Assembly: GCA_001600635.1 (NCBI GenBank)
Contig: BCKL01000015.1
Location: forward strand, 1-64,000
From: Leucosporidium creatinivorum
Taxonomy: Eukaryota; Basidiomycota; Microbotryomycetes; Leucosporidiales; Leucosporidiaceae
DNA: 64,000 bases
Direction: 5' to 3'
How positions within the stretch are numbered: position 1 is the stretch's first letter; each line of letters opens with the position of its first letter. Below, in pieces: positions 11,051 through 22,622 of this stretch. The notes under the pieces are model-generated. The model saw nothing but the letters and a program-made list of their open reading frames with translations. It was not told the origin of the DNA and searched no databases. Both the position numbers and the translations under genes were made by a program.

Positions 11051-14000
11051 CTACTCGTCCGAAAGCCCATCCACAATCTTCTCCACCAGCGCCCGAATGT
11101 CATCAGCCCTCTTTGCCGAGACGTCAAGAACCTGCGAAGCGCCTCGGAGCTGGTGAGCGAATCGTCCTCCTCTCCTATGCCCACTCGTGAACTCACCTCC
11201 TGATGACTGGCTACTTCCTCCTCCTTCACCCCCGTCTCCGACTCGCTCAAGGGCTCCTTCTCTCCACGCTCCTCTGCCTGGAAAGCAGCCTCGGCGCTGC
11301 GGTAGGGAGCGTTGACCACGATGTTGGTGACGAGGGAGAGGACGAGGACGCGTACGCCGGCGTGGCGGGCGGCGATGACTTCGGGTACAGTGCTGTTGAA
11401 GGTGAGGATTGAGGAAGTCGGGAGGAGCGAGGGACAGTGAGAGGAGGGAGAAGAAGGGCGGAAGAAGGCGAGAAGGAAGAACATCAGTGAGAGAAGCTCG
11501 GCACGGCTCGAGCAAGCGAGCTCACCTCATGCCGACGACATCAGCGCCCGCAGCTCGGAGGAAACGCTGCTCGGCCTTGGTCTCGTAAGTCGGTCCAGCG
11601 ACCCTGCGATGTGAAAAGATCAGCCATGAGCTCAGTCCACGATCGAGTTTTGTAGCGAAATACTCACCAAGCGTAGACCCCCTCCTTAAGCGTTCCTTTC
11701 TTGAAGCCGAGCTCCTTGGCAGCGCGGAAGGCGGCGAGTCGGAGGTCAAAGTCGTAGGCTGGTCGAGTAGGGAGGAGCTTCCGATCAGACTGTGACTCCT
11801 CCCGAGCGAACGACCGCCACTCACCATCAGACATGGGAGGGAAACGAGGGCCGAGGGTATCGCGGTTGCGGCCGATCAGAGGGTTCATGGATGTCTGTTC
11901 CAGATGGGAAGAGGTCAGCTCGGCGCCCGCACTTCTTGCGAAGTACTCAAGCTCACCAAGCTAGGCAGCGAGATGTGATCCTGCAGCGCAATGATCGTGC
12001 CGACCTCTCCTTGCGGGTCGAGTCCTCCAGCAGCGTTGGTGATGATGGCGACCGAGATGCCGAGGAGCTTCATGATGCGGATGGGGTACTGTTTCGAGAA
12101 GGTGGATGAGCTCATGCGAAGACAGGGAGGCGAGAAGGACGAACGGCAACCTGCTCGAGAGCGAATCCTTCGTAGGCGTGGAACCTGTGGACGATGCAGG
12201 GTGATCAGTCGATGGCCTTCGAGTTAGGGATTCTGGTACAATTGTCGCTAGCGGGGTTCGGGTCGACAAGGTAGTGAGGTCGCCCAAGCGAAAGCTCGCC
12301 CGAGCTGACTTCGCGACGGCGCTGAGCGAGCTTGCGAAACAAAATGCCTCAAAGAGTGAACCGGGGCCTCAGAGGTACGCGACCGAACGAGCGCAGCGCC
12401 GTACAAGCCATGCTCAGTGAGGACCGCTGGTCCTGACGCAAGCTCGGCGTGGAACTGCTCTTCTGGTGAGCGCGGTCCTGGCTTTCAGCTCAACCCAAGC
12501 AGGCCCAGCTGCAGAGGTGTGCACCATCAAGCACGAGAAGCTTCTGGGCTATGGCTCAGCCACTCCAAGCGCGAAGACGAGCTGGCCGCCGCTCGGCGAA
12601 ACCTCGGCGATGCCGGTCCGCTACACCGTGTAGCACAGGGTGATGAGGGTGATGAGGAGGCGGAACTAAGGTCAAGGAACAACTGAGGCGCAGCCCAGCC
12701 ACCCCCTGCGCAAAGGCAGCCTCTCACCGCCCACCGAGCAGCTCCTTCTGAGCAGGGAGATAGCGGAAGCGGGCTTGCAGCGGCGACGCGTAGTGTTGAC
12801 GCAGCTGTATGGTCGAGTACAGCTACAGCGTACACAGTCGTCGGATGCGGACCACCTCGGCATCCACTCTACGGCAGCTGCCATGAGCGCCGAAGACAGC
12901 CCAGCCCGTCTCCTTCGACCAGGAAGAGCAAGCAAGAGCTCGGCGCTCAGCGGAGCCGAGCAAGACCACGTAGCACGTAGCATATGTTGCAGAGCGTTGC
13001 AACCTTCCAGCAAGCTGGCTCGACTTGGTCTAAGCAAACATCTGAAGCGACGGCGAGCCAGCTTCCGGCCTCTGTTGTGCCACATGCGACGCGCTGATTG
13101 AGGCTACAAAGGAGAATCCGGTCTATCCATCTTAGCGTCCGCTAGTCATGCTCATCGAGCACGGCGGGGTCGAACGCAAAGGTCGGCGCTCGGCGATCCC
13201 TCTCCAACACTCCCTCGTTAAGCCGAGCCTGCACAGAGAACTTGTCTGCAGGCAAAAGCGCTCAAAGATCACCGAGCTACAACTCAGCGACCTTCGAGCG
13301 CAGAGCGTAGGCAGGCCCCTCGAGCGAGAGCTCGGCGAAGCTGGCTCTCAGCCTATCCCGTCTCCCCACCAAGACGAGCGAGATGCAGATCTCCCCCATG
13401 CAGCTCAGGCGCCGAGCGAGCAGAGTACTTGTCCATCACCTGCACGGAGAGAAACCTCTGGCGCCCGGCTCGACCGAGGCAGTCTGAGCTCGAGAGGGCG
13501 CCGGTGAAACGACGCTCGCCGGCGATAATGCGCAAGCAGCTGGACCAGCTGGTACAGCCACACAACGCAAAGCCGAAGAGTCCCGCCGCTTCCGCTCCCC
13601 TCCCCTGCTCCACAGCTTCCTCCGACCCTCTCTCGCCTCGTCGCCCAGCTCCCGCCCTCGCATGCTGGGAAGCTCACCTGCCCAGCTGACACACCACAGG
13701 CGTGCGCTTCGATCCCAAAAATCCGAAAGCAAGAGCGGATTGATGTCCTCGTACTGTAAGGGAAGCGAGAGAGGGCTATCAGCAACGCGTCGTCCTCTCG
13801 CTCAGCCGGAGAGGGGTACAGCGCACCAGTGCTCTCCCCGAACCCTTCAATATCGGCATAGTTGACCTCTACCCGATCCTGTAGCAGTTCGGCCAGCCCT
13901 TGCAAGCCTGAACCGCAGACGATGCCGATCTGTTCAGCGAGCGCTCGTCGTCAGCTCTTTCTCATCTACCAGACTACAGAGAGAGTAACAGACACACCTT

Positions 14001-14156
14001 GGGTACCCTCAATTCTTTAGGCAGCCTCGACCTGACATCTATCAATGCTTGAGTGTAGGTTGCGGTGAGTTGGTCCAAGTGGGGCGTGGAGGAAGGGGAA
14101 GGGACTGGGTCGGCTAGACGGGGGAGAGCAGAGATATCGGCGGGCTGGGCTGTCAT
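11051..14156 (-). CDS. PNP1: Purine nucleoside phosphorylase (inosine/guanosine type)
   Basis: Reads from ATG at 14156 to TAG at 11051. Exon products in order: an N-terminal leader (MTAQPADISALPRL); GIVCGSGLQGLAE, the phosphate-binding loop; RGHQSALAFGFLGS...VVCQLGR; FHAYEGFALEQ; YPIRIMKLLG...ITNAAGGLDP; NPLIGRN...GPRFPPMSD; VAGPTYETKAE...GADVVGM; STVPEVIAARH and VTNIV. These are the family-2 trimeric PNP landmarks (HxxYEG, TNAAGG, GPTYET, MSTVPE). Known role: reversible phosphorolysis of inosine and guanosine in cytosolic purine salvage. The C-terminus carries an acidic, Glu-rich insert (about 40 residues) after the usual SLVTN core. The striking feature is the intron at 12185-13677, 1,493 nt, against 50-150 nt for the others. 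The start is divergent from the next regulator gene, with a 306-bp shared upstream region. Confidence 0.92.
12185..13677 (-). other. 1,493-nt intron of the PNP gene (possible insertion)
   Basis: Bounded by a normal donor (GTGAGC, complement of 13672-13677) and a normal acceptor (CCACAG) that join ...VVCQLGR to FHAYEGF in frame. The inside has open frames on both strands (for example complement 12672-13085 and 13148-13507) with no recognisable protein. I could not find terminal repeats or target-site duplications by eye, and no clear match to repeats R1/R2. Confidence 0.8.
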
Positions 14157-14462
14157 TGCTTTCTGTAGGCTTGTAGGTCGGTAGGTCGGAGCTGAGACGA
14201 GACGAGGCGAACGTGGTAGAAGAGAGAGAGAGGGAACAGAGCCGAGGCGGGCGAGTTGGGCTCGGCGGAGAGGGGAGAGGGGTTGTAGGGGATTGTAATG
14301 TAGCTCAAGCAGATTCAATTCGGACTAGTCTGCTGTCACCCTGCTCTTACTTCACAATACAACTCCTATTTGCTTCTCAAGGCTACATCATCGTTCTAGG
14401 CGCCCCGCGCTCTCTTCTGCCTTGTCCCGCTCTCTTCTCTCGCCTTTCAAGCTCTGCTACAA
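14157..14462. promoter_or_regulatory. Divergent promoter region, PNP / Zn2Cys6 factor 1
   Basis: The two ATGs face away from each other across 306 bp. The strand switches from GA-rich to CT-rich near 14220-14260, as is common in fungal upstream regions. Co-regulation of purine salvage with the adjacent transcription factor is possible, but nothing in the sequence shows it. Confidence 0.5.
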
Positions 14463-17400
14463 ATGTCGAATCGACACGCTCCATACAGTGTACCAGATCG
14501 ACCTACAGCTTCCACTTCTACTACTGCTATACACCATTACTCGCCTTCCAACGATTCAAACCACTCGTCCACCGCGACCAATTCAACTTCAACTCGTCCT
14601 GCTCAACTAGCTCACTCCGGTACAGACCCAGTCTTCTTGGAACCGCCTACAAAGTTACAACAGACTACAGATAAGAGCTGCGTAGTCTGTAGGGAACGAC
14701 GAGTCCGGTCAGTTCTCTCTCTCTCATCTTTCAACCTCGAACTCGAACGACCCGAAGAAACGCGTGCTGAAACCGAGGTCGACTTCGCAGATGCTCGAGG
14801 GAATGGCCGAGATGTACTAGATGTGTCAAGAGGAGGGAGGAATGTGTCTATGGAGATGGCATCACCGTCGAGACGAAAGAGACGGCAGTGGTCGATCCCA
14901 GGGTCAAGCAGTTGGAAGCCAAACTCGGTCAGTCTTCTGTACTCCTTCCTTCCGATGAGCTACAGCAGCAATAGCTAACATATCTATGACACGATAAAGC
15001 CACCCTCGAATCCCAACTCGCCTCCTCCTCGACCGGCTCCCCTCCCTTGAATCTCCCCCTCCTCTCCAACGCCGGCACTTCCACACCAGCTCTCGCTCAT
15101 TCGATCCAAGCAGCTTTCCCTCCATTATCGGACTCTGAATCGGCTACTCTGTTGCACTATCTCGTCGGGCAGGCGGTCGGGCAGCAGAGGTTGGGAGAGA
15201 CGGAGAGCTTGGATTGGAGGTTGGCCAGGCCGAGGATGGGGGAACTGTTGACGATGCACTTGCTGGATGGTGTGTACACGTTGCTTTCTCAGTCCCAATC
15301 TCCGCCCTCGGCCCTCTCTCGCCTCTTACTCTCGAGCCAAAGCTAACCTCTCGGCGCTCTTCCCAACAGCCGCCCAGCAAGCCTGCTGTGCGCGCCTCCC
15401 CTCCCTCAAACCCCTAATGGCCCGCATCCCCTACCTCCAATCCGCCCTGCCGCACTCCTCACTCTCCCCCTCCAACCAAGCCGCCATCTGCATCCTCTCC
15501 GCCCTCGGCGCTCGCTCGTCTTCCCATTCTGCCGTTCTCGGGCTTGCGATCCCTGGATTGGCGGATGGGACGGCGGATCCGAAGGTGTATTTGACGGTCG
15601 GGAGTAGGAGGGAGAAGGCTTGTAGGGCGTTGTATGAACGAGCGGCCGAGGTTTGTTGGTTGGGGGGTGTTTTGAGTGAGAGCTCAACAGAGGGCTTGGA
15701 GACGCTCGTCGGGTTGGCACAGGTCATGATCTGTGAGTTCTTGTCCCTTAGTCGACTCTTTGGAGGCGGATCGCTGACTCTCAACCATCCAATTTCCTTT
15801 CTTCCTCCTCCCGTCTCCGCCGAACCCCCCCTCGCCTTCTCTCGCGCTGCTCACTACCCAGTCGAGGAAGTTCGACCACGGAAATCTCGCTTCTACCTCC
15901 GCAACGCCGTTGGCATGTACTCCGATATGCAGGCCGATCCGCACATCTCGCAGGAGGAGAAACTCGATTTGCGCAAGACGGTCGGGAATGCGCTTTATGT
16001 GAGTGTTGGTGGCTCTTCTTGCGTTCTCAGGAGGAGAGAGATGCATGAAGAGGCTTGAGACTGACCCTGCGACACAACACACAGCTCGACGACGCGATCC
16101 ACTCGGCCCAGCTCTCCAAACACCCTCTCATCCCGACCGAAGAGCTCCCCTCCTACTTCTCCTCCACGGGCCTCACCGTCCCCGATTTCACGCACAAGCA
16201 CCTGCACGAGCTATTGGAGGAGACGTTGATGCCGCATACGCAGATTGGGCGTGCAGGGGAAGGAGCGCCGGGGAGTGAGATGCCCGTGACGATGGAGCAG
16301 TTGGAGAAGGCGTTGGACGTTACGGGTGTCTGGGTCTGTTATCTGCAGAGGAGTTTTGCGAGGTTGACTACCGGTTTGTCTTGTGCTTGATTCCTTTCCT
16401 TCTCTCCGAGTTGGAAGAGTGAGGAGCTGATTCCTCGTCTCTTGCCCCCGTCTCGCCTCGCTCTACCTCTCCACTTCGCCCTTCTCCACCACTACAGCTC
16501 GCCGACCAGCCGCTCCTTCCATCCTCTCCTCCCTCCAAACCCTCTGGACCCAAATCGACGTCGTCCATTCCTCGGTGCAACGCCTCCAAAACTACTTTGT
16601 CAACCTCCAACACTCGGCCCAACCCCCACCACAGCACCACACCTCCAGCACACCAACCCCAAACTTCGGCCTCGGTACAGGCAACCGCGGTACGCCCGAC
16701 ACGCCTTCCAACCTACCGAAAGGAGCGGGCGATCCTTGGACTTCGGATCATTTCGTGCTCCTCGCGGTCAGGGCTGATACGAGGTTGGTGGATCTCGTGA
16801 ACTTGATTCATGGGTTCTTGCGGAGAGAGGATATTGTCGAGATTTGGGGGCAGGGGGAGAAGGGGAGCGAGAAGGAGCAATGGGAGGTGGTTGAGAGGTT
16901 GAGGGAGGAGAGTGAGATGAGGGTGAGGAAGTGCTTGAAGTTGGTTGCGTGAGTTGGTGGTTTCTGTTCTCTCTTCCTTCCTTCTTCTTCATCGTCGTGA
17001 AGTCGAGTCGCGCCGAGCCGAGCTGACCTCTGCCTTTGTCAACGTTAAACAGCTTTTACTCTCGCCTGTACCTCTCCTCCATGGACAAGCACGTCGTCCA
17101 CCACCTCACCATGCAGCTTGAGCTTCTTCCATCATGGACGACATTCGCCGTGCAGACGGTCGGTCAACCAGGAGGACCGTCGAGCGTCGAATTTGAGGTC
17201 AGCAACGAGGAGCTCGATTGGTGAGTCGTCTTGCTCGGCACACTACGCGGGATCCACACTGATGGCGTGTTCTATCACAGGCTACTTTCGGCGCTTCGAC
17301 TCGCTCTCTTCTACACCCCCAAGGCGGCGACTCGATTGAACGAGCTCATAGAGGGAAAGGCGAAACGCTCCAACTCGTCTTCGGGAACGCCTTCTCGTGA

Positions 17401-18296
17401 GCTTTGACGATCTTGCTTCCTTCAATAGCGCTGACTGACTCGCTCGTCTCCTCCCAGTCTCCCACTCTCGTGTTGCTTCTCCTCCTTCGCCCGAGTTCCC
17501 TCACGGCCCTCTCCCTGGGAACCCCTCCTTCCCCCATCTCACTGCACCGCTCGCGCAAAACGGAGACACCTCTTCCCACACTGGCAGCACTCCCAACGGT
17601 CTCACACGCGCAAGCGACGACTACTTCCCTGGGCAGGAGTCGGCGGCGGCGCCGTTGCTCGGCCTCGAGCTGGACCAGTCTCAATATCGTCTCCCACCAT
17701 CCCAGCAGCAACAGTACAAGCAACCACAAACCAGCAGCAACGACTACACAGCATACGCCGCCTCTGCACCACAACAGCAGTACTCCCTTCCCGCATCCTC
17801 CCACGCCATCCCCGAGTTCCTCGCCGCCAACCCGACTCCTCCGTCCTCCTCCATCCCCAGCGTTCCCTCTCAGCACCTCTCACTACCCGCCAACTCCCCT
17901 TCTCTTCACGCCTCGACCCCCTACTCGCCTTACCGCCCCGGCACTTCCTCTCTCCCCTCGGCTTCCTACCCCTCCCAATGGGCCTTCAACGCCTATGGCT
18001 TCCCGTCCATCTCGCCACAGTATGAGAAGCAGGATCCCTTCTCGCTGGGACAAGGGGAGATGGAGAATTGGGTTGGAGGAGGTGGGAGTTGGGCGGTCAG
18101 CGGTGGAGGAGGAGGAGGAGCGGGAGCCATGAGCGCAGGCGGTGGATGGGACGAGCAGCAGGGTCAGTCGTTTGATGATCAGGGACAAACGCAGTGGGTG
18201 CAGCAGCAGGATGTGGGAGCAGCGGGAGGAGCGAAGGAGTGGAATCAGAGGGGCAACGAGGGAACGCCGGGAGTCGATGGGCATGGGCTTTGGTGA
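14463..18296 (+). CDS. Zn(II)2Cys6 transcription factor 1
   Basis: ATG at 14463, stop TGA at 18294-18296. Exon 1 (14463-14707) ends inside the zinc cluster. After a short intron, exon 2 (from 14791) continues it, giving CVVCRERRVRC-SREWPRCTRC-VKRREEC, a complete Cys6 binuclear cluster near residue 75-105. A short coiled coil follows (VKQLEAKLATLESQLA), the usual dimerisation element, then a fungal-specific transcription-factor domain containing SLDWRLARPRMGELL. About 200 residues at the C-terminus (17.6-18.3 kb) are Gln/Pro/Ser/Gly-rich, a plausible activation region. At least eight exons are visible. It resembles its downstream neighbour in the middle domain (SLDWRLARPRM versus SVDWRLATPQM), so the two look like tandem paralogues. 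Nuclear regulator; target pathway unknown. Confidence 0.85.
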
Positions 18297-18723
18297 AGGC
18301 TTGACGAGGGCTTTGTTCGGGTTTCCCCTCTGCAGGGTGTTGTAAGTCTATTTAGCTACATATATTCCCCCTTTTTGTCTTCTCACTCGGAGCGAGCTTC
18401 AATACACGCTGAAGCCCGTTTCGCACTTTGCCTTCGAGAAGCGCCGAGAAGCGAGCTAGGGAGCTTTTCGCCGAGTTGAGCTTTCGCCGAGGTCAGCGAG
18501 CGAATCTTTAATTGGTGCAGAGGGTACGCCACGCCTGAGCTGCATTACAAGCGTGCCGGAACCCCATCGGAATCGACTCGTTTATCTCTGCCCGAATTAT
18601 CGAAGATCCTCGACTTGCCAGCCGAAATTCGGCTTTCGCTCTTCCCCCACCGACGTCGTCCCGTCTTCTTTCTCGTTGCAGCAGACCGACAGAGCGAGAG
18701 CTAAACGGAGCGACTCCATAAAG
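18297..18723. other. Intergenic region between tandem regulators
   Basis: 427 bp holding the 3' end of factor 1 and the promoter/leader of factor 2. It has several GCCGAG-rich short repeats and CT-rich stretches before the ATG, and no gene. Confidence 0.5.
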
Positions 18724-21700
18724 ATGGGCGACCGCTACAACCCTCCTCCACAACAACCTCATCCTCATCCTCATCCTCATCAGCCCTCGAGCGCTTACGC
18801 GCCGGCGCCGTTCTACGGCTACCAGCAGCAGCAGGAGCAGCAGCAGCCAATCCTCTCCCCTCAGGAGTACTCCAACTACCCCTACAGCACCTACGGCCAG
18901 CCTGCTCTGCTTCGCATGGAGCAGCAGCAGCAGCAGCAGCATCCTCAGCAACAGGTCCCTCACGCTCGTCCACTTCCCCCTCCTCTCGCTCCTCCTCCCC
19001 CGCCGGCGTTCCAGCAGACCTTCGAGCAGCAGTCGTACCAACCGCAGCAGCAGCAGCAGCAATGGGACGACAAGACTTCGCCCGAGCAGCAGAGCCCGCG
19101 CGATGGGAATCCCACCAAGCGCAAGAGGGTCATTAGGGCCCGCTCGCCGCCGCCGCCAGGAGTGGTCATTACGGAGAAGTCGTGCATTCGGTGTCGGGTT
19201 CGCAAAGGTGAGCTCTACTGTCCTGCAGTTGGACAGCTGGCGAGGGAGCGTTTGATACAGGGGCGGCACGCGCGGAGTTGGAGCTTCGGCTGAACGAGCT
19301 GCTGATGGGCGATAGAGAGCCTAGGAGGTTTGAGCTTACGCCACAGAGCTATGAGGATGTACATCGTACCCTCTGTGCTCTCAGCTGAGCTTCACGGGCG
19401 GCAACAGCCAGTTCGCTCTTACACCGAGGCTGGGGGAGGCGCGTCTAGTCCAGCATCGGCTGTAGCGTTTTCTTTGCTCGAGTCAACACCAGACTTGGCA
19501 TGATTTCCTACATCGATTCGGGCTTGGTCGTTGACAGATGCACATGGGTGTAGTCATATAGATGAAAGCAAAGCCGATGCGGAGGAGAGGCTCGGTGACC
19601 TTGCTCCGAGCCATGGCCGGATCATGCTTCGGCTGCCAAGTCACTCAAGCTGGCCCTCGTGACCGCTTGCCTGCTGACTTTTTTATCACCTACAGTGAAA
19701 TGCGACCGGCAGTACCCCAAATGCCACAACTGTGAGCTTCGCAACGAAGAGTGCGATCTCATCTCGCTCCACCCGGACGACAAGCGGTGAGTAGTAGCTT
19801 TCCTGCTCCATACAAGCCCAGTACTGATCTTTACTACTGCAGATCGGCTTCGGCTCGTGATGCGGCCGACTCGGCGAGGATTGCTCGACTCGAGGCTCGC
19901 CTGGGTGAGTGCACGAGCTCTCTTCGGATTCATAGAGTGTCTGGCTGATGGGTGCTCTCCTCTCGCTACCCCTTCCTTCGCACAGCCGAGCTCGAAGGCG
20001 CCGCTGTGACTGGAAGCTCGACCACCTCTTCGGCGACCTCGGGCGCTGCTCCTGCCAATGGCTCAGAGGAAGCCCACATCGCTGGAGACGATCGCCTCGT
20101 CGCTGCATCCTCGACTGCCGGAAGTGTCGCCGGCAACCTCTCCCCTCGACTCGCACTCGCTCAGCTCAAAGCCATCGGCGACGACCTCGGTCCCGGCTCG
20201 GTCGACTGGCGTTTGGCTACTCCTCAGATGGCCAAGAGCCTCAGTCAACATCTCTGCGACGCCTTCTTCACCAGCTGCTGCGTGCTGTTACCCGCCTTCT
20301 CCTACTATCGCGAGAAGATGCCTCAGTATCATGGCGAGAAAGACTTGCCGAGCTCGACCAAGGTGAGCGGAGGTTCTTGCTTTCTTGCCGGACTCCAACT
20401 GACATCACTCTCCACTACAGGTCGCCATCGCCTCCTTCTGCGCCGTAGGAGCTCGCGCTTCTCCTCACTCGGTGCGCCATCTCCTAGCGCCGAGCGTACA
20501 ATCAAGCTGAAAGGCTGACCCTTTCTACTCACCGCAGGCTCTCCTCGGTATCGAAGCTTTCCCCTCCGACGCTCGCGACCACCCCGAAGCACCCCTTCTC
20601 AGCGCCGGCACTCGGCGCCAGTCCGCCTGCTCCACCCTCCTTCAGCAAGCGCACACGCTCGGCTTCGAGCACGGCCTGATGGACGAGCCGACGGTCGATA
20701 ACCTCGCCGGCATTCTCGCACTGTACCAGATGATCACCTTCTCGGAGCTGCAGCCCAAGAAGTCGAGGGCGCTGCTGAGGGCGGCTGTCGGGCATTACAA
20801 GGAGCTGCAGGATGCCGCTTTGTCGAGGGAAGAGGCGGATGAAGTACAGAGGCTGTTTGGTTTGGCTATATACGTAGGTCTGAGTGGTTCTTCCGTCTGA
20901 AGCTCGCGCTGACCTTTCCACTCGCAGACGGCCGACTCACTCAACTCGGCGTACGCTCGTCGCACTCCCCTCCTCACCGACGTCGATGTCTCTCAGTACT
21001 TCCACCACGCCGGCATCGTCATCCCTAACATCCCTGGAGACGACCTCGTAGCGGTTCTTCCTGTCCTGCTCGTCGACCCCGTCAACCGCCAGGCGAACCT
21101 CAAGACCGCGCTCCACCTAATCCAGTGCTGGTCGGCAGCATGTCAGAGGATCTTTGCCAAGTTGGCGGCTCGTGAGTGCGAGCGCTGGTCAGATTGAGCG
21201 TTCTGCTGACCCTTCTCGCCGTCGCGCGCAGCAACTCATCGCTCGGTGGAAGAGCTCGTCGGCGGCGTTCACAACCTCTTCGCAGCCGTCGATGCGACCC
21301 GATCGTCCATTCTCTACGTCCAGTCGCTCGTCTACTCCCCCTCAGCCCACTCGCATACGCACTCGCATCACGACTCGAGCGACAAGGCCAACCACTCCCA
21401 CTCCCACGCCGAGGATCACCTCGCCCTCGTCATTCGCAACGACCGCGACCTCCTCGACCTCTTCGGCATGACCTTCCCTCTGCTCAAGAGTGCCAAGGAT
21501 CGAGGGACAGGGTCGGCGTGCCCCGTGTTGAACGAGATGCTCGCCAACTGTGAGAGCAGGATGAGGAAGGCGCTCAAGGTCAATGCTTTTTACGCCAAGA
21601 TGTACACGCAAGGTGCCGACGGTCACATGGTCTTCCATACGGCCTTTCAGCTGGAGCTCACTCCCGATTGGACGTCTCTCGCGCTGCAGAAGGTCGGCGA

Positions 21701-22325
21701 TGTGGGAGGACCGGCGACGAAGGAAGACGAGGTCACCGAGACGGAACTGAGTTGGTGAGTAGGAGTCGTTGAGTGATCGTACTCCTAGAGCTGATACTTA
21801 CACTTTTCACAGGCTCGTCGAAGCGCTGCAAATCGCTTGCTACTACACGCCCTCGGCCGAACGCCGTCTCGCTGAGCTCTCGCCCCGCTTCGTCTCACTC
21901 GAAACGCCTCCCATCCCTCTCAATCCGTTCCCCGCGGCCGTCAAGATTGGCAATTCACACGCTACCCCTCCAAGGCCCACCTCGGCGCACACCCGTAAGC
22001 TGGTACTCCCTGGCCTCGGCGAGCGTTGAGCTGACCTCGCACGCTGTTCCCAGCTCCGCCCGGCTTCTCCCTCGACTCCTACACCGAATCTCCAGCGCAA
22101 TCGCACGCCCCACCTCCCCAGCACTACTCGCACGCTCCTCCCGATCCTCAGTCCTACTACAGCACCGCGCCTCCTTCGCGCCCCTCGACGGCTCCCAACG
22201 GCTCGGGGCATACGCCTTTCCTCGACGCTGGTGCTTATGGCTGGAGTAACGGAGCACAGATTCAGCAGTTGAGCGAGGAGCAGGAGAATGGAAGTTGGGC
22301 GGCGGCGGCGAGGTATCAGATTTGA
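18724..22325 (+). CDS. Zn(II)2Cys6 transcription factor 2
   Basis: ATG at 18724 and TGA at 22323-22325. The N-terminus (about 140 residues) is very rich in Gln, Pro, His and Tyr, with CAG/CAA runs. The zinc cluster is CIRCRVRKVKC-DRQYPKCHNC-ELRNEEC, split by an intron of about 490 nt (about 19209-19696) just before the third cysteine. A short helical linker (ARIARLEARLAELE) is followed by the fungal transcription-factor domain (SVDWRLATPQMAKSL, FGLAIYTADSLNSAYARRTPLL). A His-rich patch (HSHTHSHHDSSD...HSHSH) lies in the 21.3-21.4 kb exon. The tail is Pro/Ser/Tyr-rich. It has at least ten exons and the same architecture and orientation as the upstream factor. Nuclear regulator of unknown targets. 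Confidence 0.87.
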
Positions 22326-22622
22326 GGACGGGGACTGAGGGAGAGAAATAATGTAGTAGTGCTAGCTTATGTTTTCCGGAATTTAGCTTGTTGTTGTCTT
22401 GTGTGAGCCGGTCATAAGAAAGGCCATGTACGATAGCTCGGCGTCTGCTGCTCGCTCGCTCGCTTCATTCGAAAGAGCTCGCGAGGCATGACGAACGGTA
22501 GTAAGAAAACACACATCAGTATTAAGTAAAGCAGTGAACCCCTCCCGCGTCGTCCCATCTCAGCCACCCGCTCTAGCGCCTTCCCAACTCGTCGACGCCG
22601 AGCCTCCCTCCTCTCCTCGCGC

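Noticed and set aside
12672-13507. Open frames inside the PNP giant intron
   Set aside because: Cys/Arg/Ser-rich translations on both strands without motifs; kept only as part of the intron finding.
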